Shown: positions 36,237 through 45,346, counted from the first letter of the stretch. The stretch: DNA of 64,000 bases from Acinetobacter sp. ANC 4558 (GCF_002135375.1 NZ_NEGH01000003.1:248001-312000), one strand, 5' to 3'. Program-made: numbers and translations. Notes: generated by a model from the sequence alone, not told the origin.

Positions 36237-38558
36237 ATGTCATCAAATACTTATGGCATCAGAGATAAATCCATTCAGTTATTAAAGTTATCCTCTTTAG
36301 GGATGCTTATTGGTAGTTCTTTTATCGGACATACCCGTGCAGCCGAATCTCCTGCAGTGGCACTCCCTTTAATCAAGCTTGAAGCTGTATCCAATCAACC
36401 TGCCAAAATTGATTCAAACAAATTCACTCAACCTCTCTTAGATACGCCACAAAGTGTCAGTATTGTCTCATCTAAAACAATCAATGAACAAAATGCACAA
36501 AGCCTTCAAGATGTTTTGAAAAATGTCGCAGGAATTACCTTTATGTCTGGAGAGGGCAATTTAGGTTGGGGCGATTTATTTTCAATTCGTGGTTTTTCTG
36601 CGGAGCAAGCCATTACTGTAGATGGAATTCGAGATGCAGGTATGTCCAACCGCACTGAGAGTTTCAACCTTGAGCAAGCTGAAGTGTTCAAAGGAACAGG
36701 TTCAATTGAATCGGGTGCATCAGCAGTGGGTGGTAGTGTAAACCTTGTCAATAAAAAAGCGCACTTAGGCAATTCACGTGATTTTAGTTTTGGTTTAGGT
36801 TCTGATCAATATCGTCGTGCTACTGCTGATATTAACCAACAAATTGATGAAACTTCGGTTGTTCGTATCAACTTAATGCGACATTATAATGAAGTATCTG
36901 AACGTAATGTCGTCAATAACGATCGTTGGGGCGGCGCAATTGATCTTGCCACAGGTTTAGGTACGGCAACACGTATTCATCTCAACTATCTGCATCAAGA
37001 TGATGATAATACTCCAGATACTGGTTTACCAATTCAACGTGGTACAGGTGGAAAACGGATGCCAACTGTGGCACGTGACGCTTGGTATGGTGATAAAAAC
37101 CTGTATACAGATCAAATTAAAAATGATCAAACCACATTTAAAATTGAACATGATCTCAGCAAGAATATTAAATTAAGTAATATCAGCCGCTATCAACAAA
37201 CTGATCGTTTAACTATTTTAAGCCCTGCCCGTTTTAACAATCTTCTTGGCGAATCTTATGGTTATGTTGGGTCAGATTTATCTGATGGTATTTTGCACGG
37301 TTCAACTCCAATTACTTCTGGTTTAGATCCTTTGGCAAAGTTACGTCTAACCTCGCTTACCACGTCTAAACGTTATATCATCGCAGCCAACCAAACCAAT
37401 GCTGAATTTAAATTTAATACAGGAATCGTTCAGCATGATGTTGCCACTGGGGTTGAACTTTATCGTGAAAGCTATGGTGATTTAGCTCGTAATACTTTAA
37501 AAGCAAGCTTAAATCCAACAATTGATTTATCAACACAAGATAAAGGTTTTGATTTAGGTGCTGTCAGCACACGTGTTGGAGATGCAACAAATAAAGCAAC
37601 CATTCATAATATCGGATATTATTTTAATGATACGCTTAAATTTGGCCCTAAATGGCTACTAAATTTAGGACTACGTTATGATCGATTTGACCTAAAGCAA
37701 CAGGTCACTAAAAATAATGCCTTAGTAGAATATAAGCAAAATGATGGTGTATGGAGCACCAGAGCTGGCTTGACGTATAAACCAGCAGAAAATGGCAGTA
37801 TTTATATTTCCTACAGCCAAGCTCAACAACCTTCAGCAGTTGGTGCAACCACAAATAATAACATTTATGGTTCAAATTCAGAGAGCAATTACAAACCTGC
37901 CAAAGCCAAAACGACAGAATTAGGCACAAAGTGGGATGTGCTTAATCAACAATTATCATTAACTGCGGCACTTTATCGTACTGAACTTTCAGATAGTTGG
38001 GAATATGGTGACGATGAATATGTCGTACGTCAGTTGCCTGCGAAACGAGTTGATGGTTTGGAACTCACCGCATCAGGGCAAATTACTGATCGTTGGAATA
38101 TCACGACAAGTTATAGCTATATGCATGGCAAAATTACCAAAGGTGTCAATGAAGGCGCTGAACCAAAGAATTTACCTAAAAATAGTTTCAGTTTATGGAA
38201 CACTTATAATGTCAGTGATCAGTTGAACCTAAGCTATGGGCTACAATATGTAGGTGAGCGTCGTTATAGTGATAATATTTACGTAGGTGGTTTATCCAAC
38301 AACAGCAGTAATGCAATTTATAATGGCAAACTTTATCCAGTCATGGTCAAAGATAATGAAAGAGCACCAAGTTACTGGTTGTCTTCAGTTGCTACACATT
38401 ATAAATACAACGATCAAATCGGTTTTGGTTTAAATATTGATAATCTTTTCAATAAGTTTTATTACAGCCGAATTGCTGCTTCTTTGGATGGTTATCAACT
38501 CTATGGTATTCCAGGTGCTGGACGTACATTTGTTGCAACTGTTGATTTTCATTTTTAA
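36237..38558 (+). CDS. TonB-dependent siderophore receptor (Fiu/catecholate type)
   Basis: A 773-residue outer-membrane receptor. The signal region ends HTRAAESPA. The plug domain has TPQSVSIVSSKTINEQNAQSL and the ITVDGIRDAG block. The barrel follows, with GPKWLLNLGLRYDRFD and the C-terminal strand RTFVATVDFHF ending in Phe. The downstream gene is a PiuC/YbiX-type dioxygenase, a pairing seen with Fiu and PiuA receptors for catecholate siderophores and the antibiotics that exploit them. I use the ATG at 36237, with GAGG 6 bases upstream. Substrate assignment is by this association only. Confidence 0.92.
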   Translation: MSSNTYGIRDKSIQLLKLSSLGMLIGSSFIGHTRAAESPAVALPLIKLEAVSNQPAKIDSNKFTQPLLDTPQSVSIVSSKTINEQNAQSLQDVLKNVAGITFMSGEGNLGWGDLFSIRGFSAEQAITVDGIRDAGMSNRTESFNLEQAEVFKGTGSIESGASAVGGSVNLVNKKAHLGNSRDFSFGLGSDQYRRATADINQQIDETSVVRINLMRHYNEVSERNVVNNDRWGGAIDLATGLGTATRIHLNYLHQDDDNTPDTGLPIQRGTGGKRMPTVARDAWYGDKNLYTDQIKNDQTTFKIEHDLSKNIKLSNISRYQQTDRLTILSPARFNNLLGESYGYVGSDLSDGILHGSTPITSGLDPLAKLRLTSLTTSKRYIIAANQTNAEFKFNTGIVQHDVATGVELYRESYGDLARNTLKASLNPTIDLSTQDKGFDLGAVSTRVGDATNKATIHNIGYYFNDTLKFGPKWLLNLGLRYDRFDLKQQVTKNNALVEYKQNDGVWSTRAGLTYKPAENGSIYISYSQAQQPSAVGATTNNNIYGSNSESNYKPAKAKTTELGTKWDVLNQQLSLTAALYRTELSDSWEYGDDEYVVRQLPAKRVDGLELTASGQITDRWNITTSYSYMHGKITKGVNEGAEPKNLPKNSFSLWNTYNVSDQLNLSYGLQYVGERRYSDNIYVGGLSNNSSNAIYNGKLYPVMVKDNERAPSYWLSSVATHYKYNDQIGFGLNIDNLFNKFYYSRIAASLDGYQLYGIPGAGRTFVATVDFHF

Positions 38559-38582
38559 ACTTTAGATTTTAAATCTTATCAA

Positions 38583-38611
38583 GATTGACCTTATTCTCGA
38601 TAAGGTCAATC
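38583..38611. repeat. 12-bp hairpin between receptor and hydroxylase genes
   Basis: A perfect 12-bp stem GATTGACCTTAT / ATAAGGTCAATC with a 5-base loop, 25 bases after the receptor stop and 54 bases before the piuC start. No T-run follows. It may stabilise the upstream mRNA or attenuate transcription into the hydroxylase gene. Confidence 0.75.
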
Positions 38612-38664
38612 ATAAACTCAAAACATTCTTCTGCAACCATTTTGAAATATCGACAGATAATCAT

Positions 38665-39348
38665 ATGATCATTGAAATAAAATCCGTATTCAGTCCAGAC
38701 GAAGCTGCACAATTATGTCAACAATTAAAGATACAATCATGGGTGAATGGCAAACAAACTGCTGGTATACAATCATCACAAGTGAAAGAAAATTTACAGT
38801 TAGATGAAGATAATCCTTTTGCAATCCAGTTAGGTCAAGAGTTAATTCAACGTATCAGTCAAAATGCATTATTTATGTCATTTTCTTTGCCTAAACGCAT
38901 CTATCCGCCTCTCTTTAACCGTTATCATCATGGTGGGCATTTTGGTTTTCATATTGATAATGCAATTCGTGGCATTAAAGGTGTCAAAGAACGTGTTCGT
39001 ACAGATTTATCCGCTACATTATTTTTGTCCGATCCCGATAGCTATGAAGGCGGTGAATTAGTCATTCGCGATACCTATGGCGAACAAAAAATTAAACTCA
39101 AAGCTGGAGACATGATTGTTTATCCTGGAACCAGTGTACATCGCGTCAATCCAGTCACAGATGGCGAACGTTTTGCTGCATTTTTTTGGATAGAAAGTTT
39201 AGTTCGCGAACAATCACAACGTTCCATTCTTTTTGATATGGATATTGCAATTCAGACCTTAACTGCTGAACATGCTCATCCAAATGCTTTATTACAACTG
39301 ACTGGAAATTATCATAATTTACTACGAATGTGGAGCGATGTCATGTAA
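38665..39348 (+). CDS. piuC: Fe(II)/2-oxoglutarate dioxygenase, PiuC/YbiX type
   Basis: A 227-residue protein of the PKHD-type hydroxylase family. The metal ligands are His and Asp in [13 protein letters not shown], and the distal His in [12 protein letters not shown]. The second part has the [15 protein letters not shown] and [14 protein letters not shown] blocks. It is always found beside siderophore receptors, and its substrate is not settled. Its 3' end overlaps the 3' end of the convergent histidine-kinase gene by 27 bases. It likely shares the receptor promoter, though a hairpin lies between them. Confidence 0.9.
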   Translation: MIIEIKSVFSPDEAAQLCQQLKIQSWVNGKQTAGIQSSQVKENLQLDEDNPFAIQLGQELIQRISQNALFMSFSLPKRIYPPLFNRYHHGGHFGFHIDNAIRGIKGVKERVRTDLSATLFLSDPDSYEGGELVIRDTYGEQKIKLKAGDMIVYPGTSVHRVNPVTDGERFAAFFWIESLVREQSQRSILFDMDIAIQTLTAEHAHPNALLQLTGNYHNLLRMWSDVM

Positions 39349-40614
39349 GCTTTTAGATGATTTAATCTGAAAATGTGAACCATGGTTAGGACTTGAAGAC
39401 AACGTAATTTTCCAATCAAGGTATTGGCAAATACGCTGTACCAATGATAATCCTAAACCTAAATTATGCTGAGAAGCATGCTGATAGCGTACAAATGGAT
39501 CGAAAACATCAGATTGTTCAACTTCATCTATACCAATTCCATTGTCAAAGACACAAAAACCTGTATCTTCAAGTACAATGGTAACTTGAGTGTGCACACC
39601 ACCATATTCAACCGCATTTTTGATTAAATTCATTAAAATCGTATAAGTGAAAATATACGGATAAGATATATTCGTAGTTTGCTGTTGCCGTAAAATTAAT
39701 TCAATTTGATTGTTTTGGGCTAAATCCTGACAATCTGCAATCGCCTGCTCTGCAATCTCAAATAAAAACATTTTTTCAATATTTTGATCAATTGGATTTT
39801 GCCGTGCTAAATCAAGATATACCTGTACACGTGCCAAAATATTTTCCGCTGATTTTTGAATTTTCAAGATTCGATTCAACTGTTTTTCTGTCATTGAATT
39901 TTGACTTAATAATTCACAACTGCTTAAAATCACCATTAAAGGACTACGTAATTCATGACTTAAATCTGCACTGAATAACTTTTCACGTTGTAATGTAATA
40001 AATAATTTCTGATAAACGTCATCAAAGGCCTGTGCAACACGACCAATTTCATTTTCAGGAAAATGTTGACTCAATTGAAGCATGTTCTCAGCCTGATATT
40101 GTTGACGCACCAAACGTTCAAGTTGTTCAATCGGATGCACAATAAAACGAATAGTGAGAAGTACTAAACCTAAACTTAGCACGCCACTGGTCAAAAAAAT
40201 CGCGAGAATAATTAAAATTAAATAAATTTTATTGCTTTCAAATAACGTGTAATCACGAATTAAAATATAACGCTGATCTGGATAATCCTTGATCATTACA
40301 TGCCATAACACGTCATCTTGATTAATTTTATGAAAACCAGAATTGAATGATTTTAGCCAATCTGGGAAATCATTTTGTTGTTTTAATCCATGGAAGAATC
40401 GATTTTTACGACCAACATCTTCACCATGTAAATATTGCTGACGAATCCGATCGAGTGCCAGTCCCATATCAATATTTTGTAATTCTTGTTCAATTTGTTT
40501 TAATCCCGCAAAACTCAATGCGATAAAAATACTGCTCATAAATAAAGTAAAACTGACAAATAAGATGATCAATTGTGTTTTTAACTTTTGCACAGGCAAT
40601 TTTTTTATCCGCAT
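39322..40614 (-). CDS. Sensor histidine kinase
   Basis: A 430-residue inner-membrane kinase. Membrane helices are at about 13-35 and 136-158, enclosing a periplasmic sensor of roughly 100 residues. A HAMP region follows. The phosphoacceptor His lies in [10 protein letters not shown] near residue 221. The ATPase domain has [20 protein letters not shown] and [11 protein letters not shown]. It overlaps the response-regulator gene by 10 bases. The neighbours (siderophore receptor and hydroxylase) make an iron or siderophore signal plausible, like PfeS/PirS. That is an inference. Its 3' end overlaps piuC by 27 bases. Confidence 0.9.
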   Translation of the reverse strand: MRIKKLPVQKLKTQLIILFVSFTLFMSSIFIALSFAGLKQIEQELQNIDMGLALDRIRQQYLHGEDVGRKNRFFHGLKQQNDFPDWLKSFNSGFHKINQDDVLWHVMIKDYPDQRYILIRDYTLFESNKIYLILIILAIFLTSGVLSLGLVLLTIRFIVHPIEQLERLVRQQYQAENMLQLSQHFPENEIGRVAQAFDDVYQKLFITLQREKLFSADLSHELRSPLMVILSSCELLSQNSMTEKQLNRILKIQKSAENILARVQVYLDLARQNPIDQNIEKMFLFEIAEQAIADCQDLAQNNQIELILRQQQTTNISYPYIFTYTILMNLIKNAVEYGGVHTQVTIVLEDTGFCVFDNGIGIDEVEQSDVFDPFVRYQHASQHNLGLGLSLVQRICQYLDWKITLSSSPNHGSHFQIKSSKSLHDIAPHS

Positions 40615-41273
40615 ATTTTAAAACCGACACCATGTACAGTCTGTAACAAAGTACCGTTAAAAGGTTTATCAATAACTTGACGAATCAAATGAATATGTGT
40701 GCGTAAGCTATCACTATTCGGCACTTCATCTTTCCAGAGATTTCTTTCTAACTCTTGTCTTGATACAACATTTGGACTTTCTTTCATTAATTTTTCAAGT
40801 ACAGCCAGTGCAATTGGAGGTAAATGTAATATTTGCTGATCACGGGTTAGTTTTCGAGTTCCTAGGTCTAATCTAAGGTCAGCCACTTGTAAAACTTGTG
40901 GATAATTTAATTGATTACATCGTTTTAAAAGCGCAACTATTCGTGCATGTAATTCGGACAAAGCAAAAGGTTTAACTAGATAGTCCTCTGCACCATATGA
41001 AAAGCCATCTAAACGATCTTGTAGCTGATCACGTGCAGAAATCATAATAATCGGAATATTGGGTAGTTGCTCCTTAATACGCTGACATAATTGAAAGCCA
41101 TTCATTCTAGGTAAATTAATATCTAATAGAATCAATGAGTAATTATTCTTTTGTAATAAATTTAAAGCTTGAATTGCATTCGTTGCAAAGTCTAAAATGT
41201 ACTTCTTTTCTTCAAGATATTCAGAAATATTTTCTAAAATATCAAGATCATCTTCAACCATCAAGATATGCAT
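40605..41273 (-). CDS. OmpR/PhoB-family response regulator
   Basis: A 222-residue regulator. The receiver has the acidic pocket VEDDLD, phosphoacceptor Asp51 in LLDINLPRMNGF, and Lys in YLVKPF. The C-terminal winged helix has TRDQQILHLPPIALAVLEKLM and DSLRTHIHLIRQVID. It is the upstream gene of the two-component pair, and a Fur-like box precedes it. Possible target sites with 11-base spacing lie in front of this gene and of the siderophore receptor gene. Confidence 0.92.
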   Translation of the reverse strand: MHILMVEDDLDILENISEYLEEKKYILDFATNAIQALNLLQKNNYSLILLDINLPRMNGFQLCQRIKEQLPNIPIIMISARDQLQDRLDGFSYGAEDYLVKPFALSELHARIVALLKRCNQLNYPQVLQVADLRLDLGTRKLTRDQQILHLPPIALAVLEKLMKESPNVVSRQELERNLWKDEVPNSDSLRTHIHLIRQVIDKPFNGTLLQTVHGVGFKICG

Positions 41274-41292
41274 ACATTTTTCATTACAAAGT

Positions 41293-41310
41293 GAGAATGA
41301 TTATTATAAT
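41293..41310 (-). promoter_or_regulatory. Fur-like box upstream of the two-component system
   Basis: Three adjacent hexamers, GAGAAT-GATTAT-TATAAT, match the Fur repeat NAT(A/T)AT in 5, 6 and 6 positions. It lies 20-37 bases before the response-regulator start. This suggests that iron represses the kinase and regulator genes. Confidence 0.6.
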
Positions 41311-41332
41311 ATTTTGTAATAAAAATAACACT

Positions 41333-41349
41333 ATTAAATAAATCTTAAC
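41333..41349 (-). promoter_or_regulatory. 11-base-spaced direct repeat upstream of the two-component system
   Basis: On the minus strand: GTTAAG-N5-TTTAAT. The 11-base period and TTAA cores resemble sites of PmrA-type regulators. A related repeat is at 36164-36180 before the receptor gene, at a similar distance from the start codon. Possible autoregulation site. Confidence 0.35.
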
Positions 41350-41510
41350 GCATTTATATATTTCATATTAATGGAATAAGAATACTCTCTTCATTCATTT
41401 TTTGATTGTATTAAAATCATTCTGCCTTCTCTTTGTCTTCTAAAGATGTCCTGACTTTTTAGCTTTAATAACTCATTGAAGTTAGGTCATGATTATTTTA
41501 TGTTTAAAAA

Positions 41511-41568
41511 GTAAAGTTTCCTTTACATTGAAAATTTAATACACTATTATTTGTAAAGTTTCCTTTAC
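41511..41568 (+). promoter_or_regulatory. Promoter with two identical operators of the XRE/membrane-protein operon
   Basis: A palindromic 16-mer, GTAAAG-tttc-CTTTAC, occurs at 41511-41526 and again at 41553-41568; including flanks the match is 20 identical bases. The offset is 42 bases, almost exactly four helical turns. Between and overlapping them is a near-ideal promoter: -35 TTTACA at 41522-41527, a 17-base spacer, and -10 TATTAT at 41545-41550. One operator covers the -35, the other the start site. This is the classic layout for strong repression, probably by the XRE protein encoded in the operon. Confidence 0.85.
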
Positions 41569-41579
41569 ATTTGAGCAAT

Positions 41580-41957
41580 ATGAAAAAATTTAGATATCCT
41601 TTAGAATTAGGTGTAAGTTTAGTCCTATATTTGATCGTACTGATATTATCTTTAAACTATCTTAAACGAGATCAAATAGATTACACTGTACAGATTATTG
41701 TTACTTTATTACCTGTTTTACCCTGCTTACTTACTATAGTTAGTGTTGTGAGACTTATTACCCGCTTGGATGAATTACAACGGCAAATTCAATTATATGC
41801 ACTTGCCTTTGCTTTTACTGCCACGGCATTCGCTAGTTTTAGTTATGGATTTTTAGAAAACATAGGCTTCCCTCAATTATCAATGTTTGTCATATGGCCT
41901 GTAATGGCTACTTTATGGGGCGTTGGCGTTGCAATTGGTGTTTGGCGTTATCGATGA
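41580..41957 (+). CDS. Small four-helix membrane protein, partner of an XRE regulator
   Basis: A 125-residue protein with four predicted membrane helices (about residues 7-27, 36-58, 71-92 and 99-122). A conserved-looking cytoplasmic block RLDELQRQIQLYALAFAF lies between helices 2 and 3. I use the ATG at 41580; a TTG three codons earlier is also open. The stop overlaps the start of the regulator gene (ATGA). Pairs of a short membrane protein with a 65-residue XRE regulator are common in bacteria, but the function is not known to me. It may be a sensor or the regulated product. Confidence 0.7.
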   Translation: MKKFRYPLELGVSLVLYLIVLILSLNYLKRDQIDYTVQIIVTLLPVLPCLLTIVSVVRLITRLDELQRQIQLYALAFAFTATAFASFSYGFLENIGFPQLSMFVIWPVMATLWGVGVAIGVWRYR

Positions 41958-42151
41958 AAAATATTGTCTCCGAATTAAGAAATAAACAGGGATGGTCGCA
42001 GCAACAACTTGCTGAATATTTAAGTGTATCCCGCCAGACTATTAATGCGATTGAAAAAGGACGCTATGACCCTAGTCTGCCTTTAGCGTTCAAACTTTCA
42101 AAGATTTTTAATCTATCGATTGAGACAATTTTCCAAGATGAATCAAATTAA
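41954..42151 (+). CDS. Short XRE-family transcriptional regulator (YozG-like)
   Basis: A 65-residue protein that is little more than one HTH_3 domain: LRNKQGWSQQQLAEYLSVSR followed by QTINAIEKGRYDPSLPLAFK and LSKIFNLSIETIF. Its ATG at 41954 overlaps the upstream stop (ATGA), and an in-frame open region before it is only read-through of the membrane-protein gene. It is the best candidate to bind the two operators at 41511-41568, which would make the operon self-repressing. Confidence 0.88.
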   Translation: MKNIVSELRNKQGWSQQQLAEYLSVSRQTINAIEKGRYDPSLPLAFKLSKIFNLSIETIFQDESN

Positions 42152-42537
42152 GCGGCTTGATTTTCATCCTATCCTTTTTAGCATTTAACGTTCCAAGACT
42201 TAATCACAAAATACGTTCAATTGCTCTCATATGAGGGCTTTTGCAATTTCACATACATATAATAATGTTCAATATCATACAAAAAAAATCATGTCATCAA
42301 TCTATTTACACTGAAACAAAAAATTAATTGGTTGGAAAATTTGTTTTAGATTAAAAAAGTTGAATAATTTTAAGATACTAGATATTGCTTAATCATTTGA
42401 TTTAATCAGATTATTGGTAAAATACTATCGATAGGTCTTATTAATTTATTTAGATGACACCTAAAATCATTGTATAATGGTGCTTCTTTCAGAATTTATA
42501 TATCTCTAGAGTTGATAGCTCTATTTAGTGAATATCG
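42152..42537. other. Gene-free gap before the tus operon
   Basis: About 385 AT-rich bases. A weak hairpin with one G-T pair (GCTCTCAT / ATGAGGGC) followed by CTTTTG is near 42223-42242; it could end the XRE operon. The rest should hold the tus promoter. I see nothing else. Confidence 0.4.
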
Positions 42538-42906
42538 ATGAGTACCCTATTATTAATTACATCTGCACCGACTTCGATTCATGCTTGGCATGCATTTGGA
42601 CTAGCTCAAGCACTCAAAAATATGAATGAAGAATTTCGTGTCTTTTTCTATCAAGATGGTGTTTATATCGCAAATAATTTACAGTGGGTACCAGATGACC
42701 AACGTAATTTAAAAAATGAGTGGCAAAACTTATCTATTCGCTTGCCTGTTTGTGTGAGTGCTGCATTAAACCGAGGAATTACAGATGCTGAAAATGCCAA
42801 GAGACACCAACTTAGCCAACATAATTTAGCTTGTGGCTTTGAATTAGTGGGACTTGGCGAGCTTGCAGATGCAGTACAAACTGCAGATCGCTTAATTCAG
42901 TTTTAA
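42538..42906 (+). CDS. tusD: tRNA 2-thiouridylation sulfurtransferase subunit TusD
   Basis: A 122-residue DsrE-family protein. The persulfide-carrying cysteine is Cys72 in LPVCVSAALNRG, in the expected context. TusD with TusB and TusC forms a hexamer that takes sulfur from TusA and passes it to TusE, then to MnmA for the wobble 2-thiouridine of Lys, Glu and Gln tRNAs. It is first in the tusDCBE cluster, the same order as in E. coli apart from the placement of tusE. Cytoplasmic. Confidence 0.92.
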   Translation: MSTLLLITSAPTSIHAWHAFGLAQALKNMNEEFRVFFYQDGVYIANNLQWVPDDQRNLKNEWQNLSIRLPVCVSAALNRGITDAENAKRHQLSQHNLACGFELVGLGELADAVQTADRLIQF

Positions 42907-42948
42907 TTTTTTATTTGGTAATGCCTGGCGTTTTAAAAGGTGAATGAT

Positions 42949-43299
42949 GTGAAATCTGTACTCGTTATCTTAACTAAATCCAATTTAAATAGTTTACAGA
43001 TATATGAAAGTTTGTCTGCAACCATGGTACTTGCAACATTTGGTTGTGACGTAAAAGTTCTCCTACAAGATGCAGCATTAAATTTATTAAAATCAGAACT
43101 ACAATTTAATTCCTTAAAACATGCTTTTAAGCTTGCGTCTAATTTGGTCGATAGTTTTGAATTTTATGATTTAAGCCCAATTTATCTGGAAAAACACCAA
43201 CAATCTCACTTAGATGTATTCAAAAACCATCCAGATATTGAATTTATTGAACTTAATTCACAATTCATCAAACAATTTGATCATGTTTTATATTGGTAA
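42949..43299 (+). CDS. tusC: Sulfurtransferase complex subunit TusC
   Basis: A 116-residue DsrF-family protein starting KSVLVILTKSNLNSLQIYES after the initiator. I use GTG at 42949 because AAAAGG lies 8 bases upstream; an in-frame GTG at 42940 has no room for a ribosome site. The structural role is in the TusBCD hexamer. It lies 42 bases after tusD and 17 before tusB. Confidence 0.85.
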   Translation: MKSVLVILTKSNLNSLQIYESLSATMVLATFGCDVKVLLQDAALNLLKSELQFNSLKHAFKLASNLVDSFEFYDLSPIYLEKHQQSHLDVFKNHPDIEFIELNSQFIKQFDHVLYW

Positions 43300-43316
43300 A
43301 TTTTGAGAATGACATT

Positions 43317-43595
43317 ATGTCGACACTTTTTTTAATTCAGTCAGATTTTGCTGCTACACCACATATCTTGAATAAATTACAATCTTTATATATGCAAGAT
43401 GATTTTATTATTTTAATGGGCGAAGCGGTACAATTTATTACAGATGCATTTCTTCAAACTTTAAACAAAATTTATTTGCTTGAGACAGACTGCGATACCT
43501 TAATGAATCTCGATATAAAAAATATTGAAATTATTCAATATCAAGATTTTGCAAAACTGTGCATACAACACACTCGCTGTATTAGTTTAAAATAA
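43317..43595 (+). CDS. tusB: Sulfurtransferase complex subunit TusB
   Basis: A 92-residue DsrH-family protein beginning MSTLFLIQSDFAATPHILNK. This start gives a normal length, and the residues before it come from a frame overlapping tusC. The gene order, size and DsrH-like sequence support TusB. It completes the TusBCD complex. Confidence 0.87.
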   Translation: MSTLFLIQSDFAATPHILNKLQSLYMQDDFIILMGEAVQFITDAFLQTLNKIYLLETDCDTLMNLDIKNIEIIQYQDFAKLCIQHTRCISLK

Positions 43596-43607
43596 TTTGA
43601 GATTTTT

Positions 43608-43919
43608 ATGACTTTAGAACTTGATCAAGATGGGCATTTACTCGATTACACCATTTGGAATGAACATGTCGCGCAAGAACTTGCCAATACAATTTCTTTA
43701 GAATTGACCCCATGGCATTTTGAAATTTTAAATGCAGTGCGTCAGTTTTATCAACAATATGGTCACTCCCCCGCGACACGTCCCTTGATTAAATTTTTGA
43801 TGAAAACCATTCACCCCGAAATAAATAATGCAATTTTGCAAGAAAAATTTAATACTGGTTTGGTTGCACGACATTTAAGTCGATTAGCGGGTATTCCTAA
43901 ACCTGCTAATTGCTTATAA
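43608..43919 (+). CDS. tusE: Sulfur acceptor protein TusE (DsrC family)
   Basis: A 103-residue DsrC-like protein. The conserved C-terminal Cys is penultimate (Cys102 in KPANCL), and LTPWHFEILNAVRQFY and the GHSPATRPLIKFLMK blocks are typical. Only this single C-terminal cysteine is present, as in TusE, rather than the two of dissimilatory DsrC. It accepts sulfur from TusBCD and gives it to MnmA. It lies 12 bases after tusB. Confidence 0.93.
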   Translation: MTLELDQDGHLLDYTIWNEHVAQELANTISLELTPWHFEILNAVRQFYQQYGHSPATRPLIKFLMKTIHPEINNAILQEKFNTGLVARHLSRLAGIPKPANCL

Positions 43920-43943
43920 ATTTATTCAATCTTTTTCCAACAT

Positions 43944-44300
43944 TTATGTTGCATGCATGTCCAAAATTATTTGAATTTCTTCTGGCTGAAATACCTTGTG
44001 TAAAGTTGATGTTGGATTAAGAATAAGTATCGCTCCTTGCGTCATTTCAAATAATTTTTTAGTTTTTAGCAAAATATATTCTGTTTCTATTCCTATATCC
44101 TGATGAATTTGTGCCAAAGTCAGAAAAAAGGGAATCGCTTGTTCCCCTTCAGATGTTTCAAAAACTCTGAACTGTATTTCATTGGCATTATTTTGTTGCG
44201 CAATACAATAAATATCAGCAACAAGTAATTGTTCAATAAAATCTGGGATTAAATTATAGTGCCTTTGAGTTTGTTGAAAAAGTTGCTCTAAATGACTCAT
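43944..44300 (-). CDS. SseB-like protein, 118 residues
   Basis: A small soluble protein. The middle has EGEQAIPFFLTLAQIHQ and the end GAILILNPTSTLHKVFQPEEIQIIL, the pattern of the SseB N-terminal domain (an I-P-x-F-T/L core and a lV-N-P-x-S block). Function is unknown; SseB-type proteins are named for Salmonella secretion but the domain is widespread outside it. It faces tusE convergently and has no link to it. Confidence 0.6.
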   Translation of the reverse strand: MSHLEQLFQQTQRHYNLIPDFIEQLLVADIYCIAQQNNANEIQFRVFETSEGEQAIPFFLTLAQIHQDIGIETEYILLKTKKLFEMTQGAILILNPTSTLHKVFQPEEIQIILDMHAT

Positions 44301-44330
44301 ATATTCTCTTCATATTATTTTATAAATAAA

Positions 44331-44375
44331 GAATAAAGTAGATCTATCTTATAAATTTATCTCTCTACTTTATTC
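44331..44375 (-). repeat. 11-bp inverted repeat with a large loop
   Basis: Arms GAATAAAGTAG (44331-44341) and CTACTTTATTC (44365-44375) are exact complements around a 23-base loop that includes an ATAAATTTAT dyad. It lies between the SIMPL gene and the SseB-like gene. It may be an attenuator or weak terminator. Confidence 0.5.
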
Positions 44376-44437
44376 CTTGCGATCTTCTTAATTAATGAAT
44401 TAAAAATGATACAACCAACACCATCAAGACTAATCGT

Positions 44438-45205
44438 TTATTCAATTGAATAATTAATGGTCACGACCACACGAGCAATTTTATTAATCGTTTCTTTATC
44501 ATAAGCTCCACCATAATCACTGCCATCATCGGAACCATTCTCAGGTAAAATATAAAATGCACCTTGACTTGCTGAACGCATAGCACCAACTTTAACATTT
44601 CCAACTTTAGCAAACTCATTCGCACGGCTATGCGCATTTTTAGTTGCATTAGCAATTAAAGACATTTTTATTTCTTCTAAATTAGAAACTAAATACGCAG
44701 GGTTCTGTTCAATACTAATTCCTTTTTCATCCAATAAATATGCATCTTTTGCTGCCTTTTCAATTTTTTGAATATCTCGTGTGTTAATTACTAAAGGCTG
44801 AGTTGCAAGATAACCTCGAAACTCTCGTGTCGTACGTCCCTCGCCAATATCCACATCTTCATAATATGATTGTGAACTTTTATTGCCCAACTGAATTTCT
44901 GTGGCTTTAATTCCATGTTCAATAAAGAAGTTTTGCAATAACTTCATTTGTTGATCAATTAATTCATAGGCTTGTGAAACATTCTCAGATGCATGTTGGG
45001 TCTGAAGACGAATTTCCCAGCGTGCTGTATCTGCACGGATTGGCTTTTCCGCTAAGCCTTTTACTGTAATCGAGTTTTTTGTGGTATTGAGTTGTTTAAA
45101 TGAATACCCAATAATAGCCGCAGAAAGCGCTAATCCTAAACTTAAAATTAATGCAAAAACCCAAAATGTTTTAGCTGAAATATCTTTATTTTCCATCATG
45201 CACAC
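44438..45205 (-). CDS. SIMPL-domain (DUF541) protein
   Basis: A 255-residue protein with one N-terminal hydrophobic anchor (about residues 10-34), then the SIMPL/DUF541 domain starting NSITVKGLAEKPIRADTARW. Later blocks are GIKATEIQLGN, KIEKAAKDAYLLDEKGI and an end with INKIARVVVTINYSIE. Proteins of this group (such as E. coli YggE) are periplasmic, form rings and affect stress response; the mechanism is unclear. A possible start two codons later exists. It is a single gene. Confidence 0.8.
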   Translation of the reverse strand: MCMMENKDISAKTFWVFALILSLGLALSAAIIGYSFKQLNTTKNSITVKGLAEKPIRADTARWEIRLQTQHASENVSQAYELIDQQMKLLQNFFIEHGIKATEIQLGNKSSQSYYEDVDIGEGRTTREFRGYLATQPLVINTRDIQKIEKAAKDAYLLDEKGISIEQNPAYLVSNLEEIKMSLIANATKNAHSRANEFAKVGNVKVGAMRSASQGAFYILPENGSDDGSDYGGAYDKETINKIARVVVTINYSIE

Positions 45206-45346
45206 TCTTAAAATAATAAATGCTTTTTTACTTAATTATCAAACTTGATGATATAAAAAATATGGTTAAACATAAATTTCAAGTCTTACACAAGCAATCC
45301 AACATCAATGTTTATCATTTTAGGTTCTTAACATCAAACAATATCA

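Noticed and set aside
42223-42242. Hairpin between the XRE gene and tusD as a firm terminator
   Set aside because: The stem has a G-T pair and only a short T-run, so it is mentioned in the gap entry but not called.
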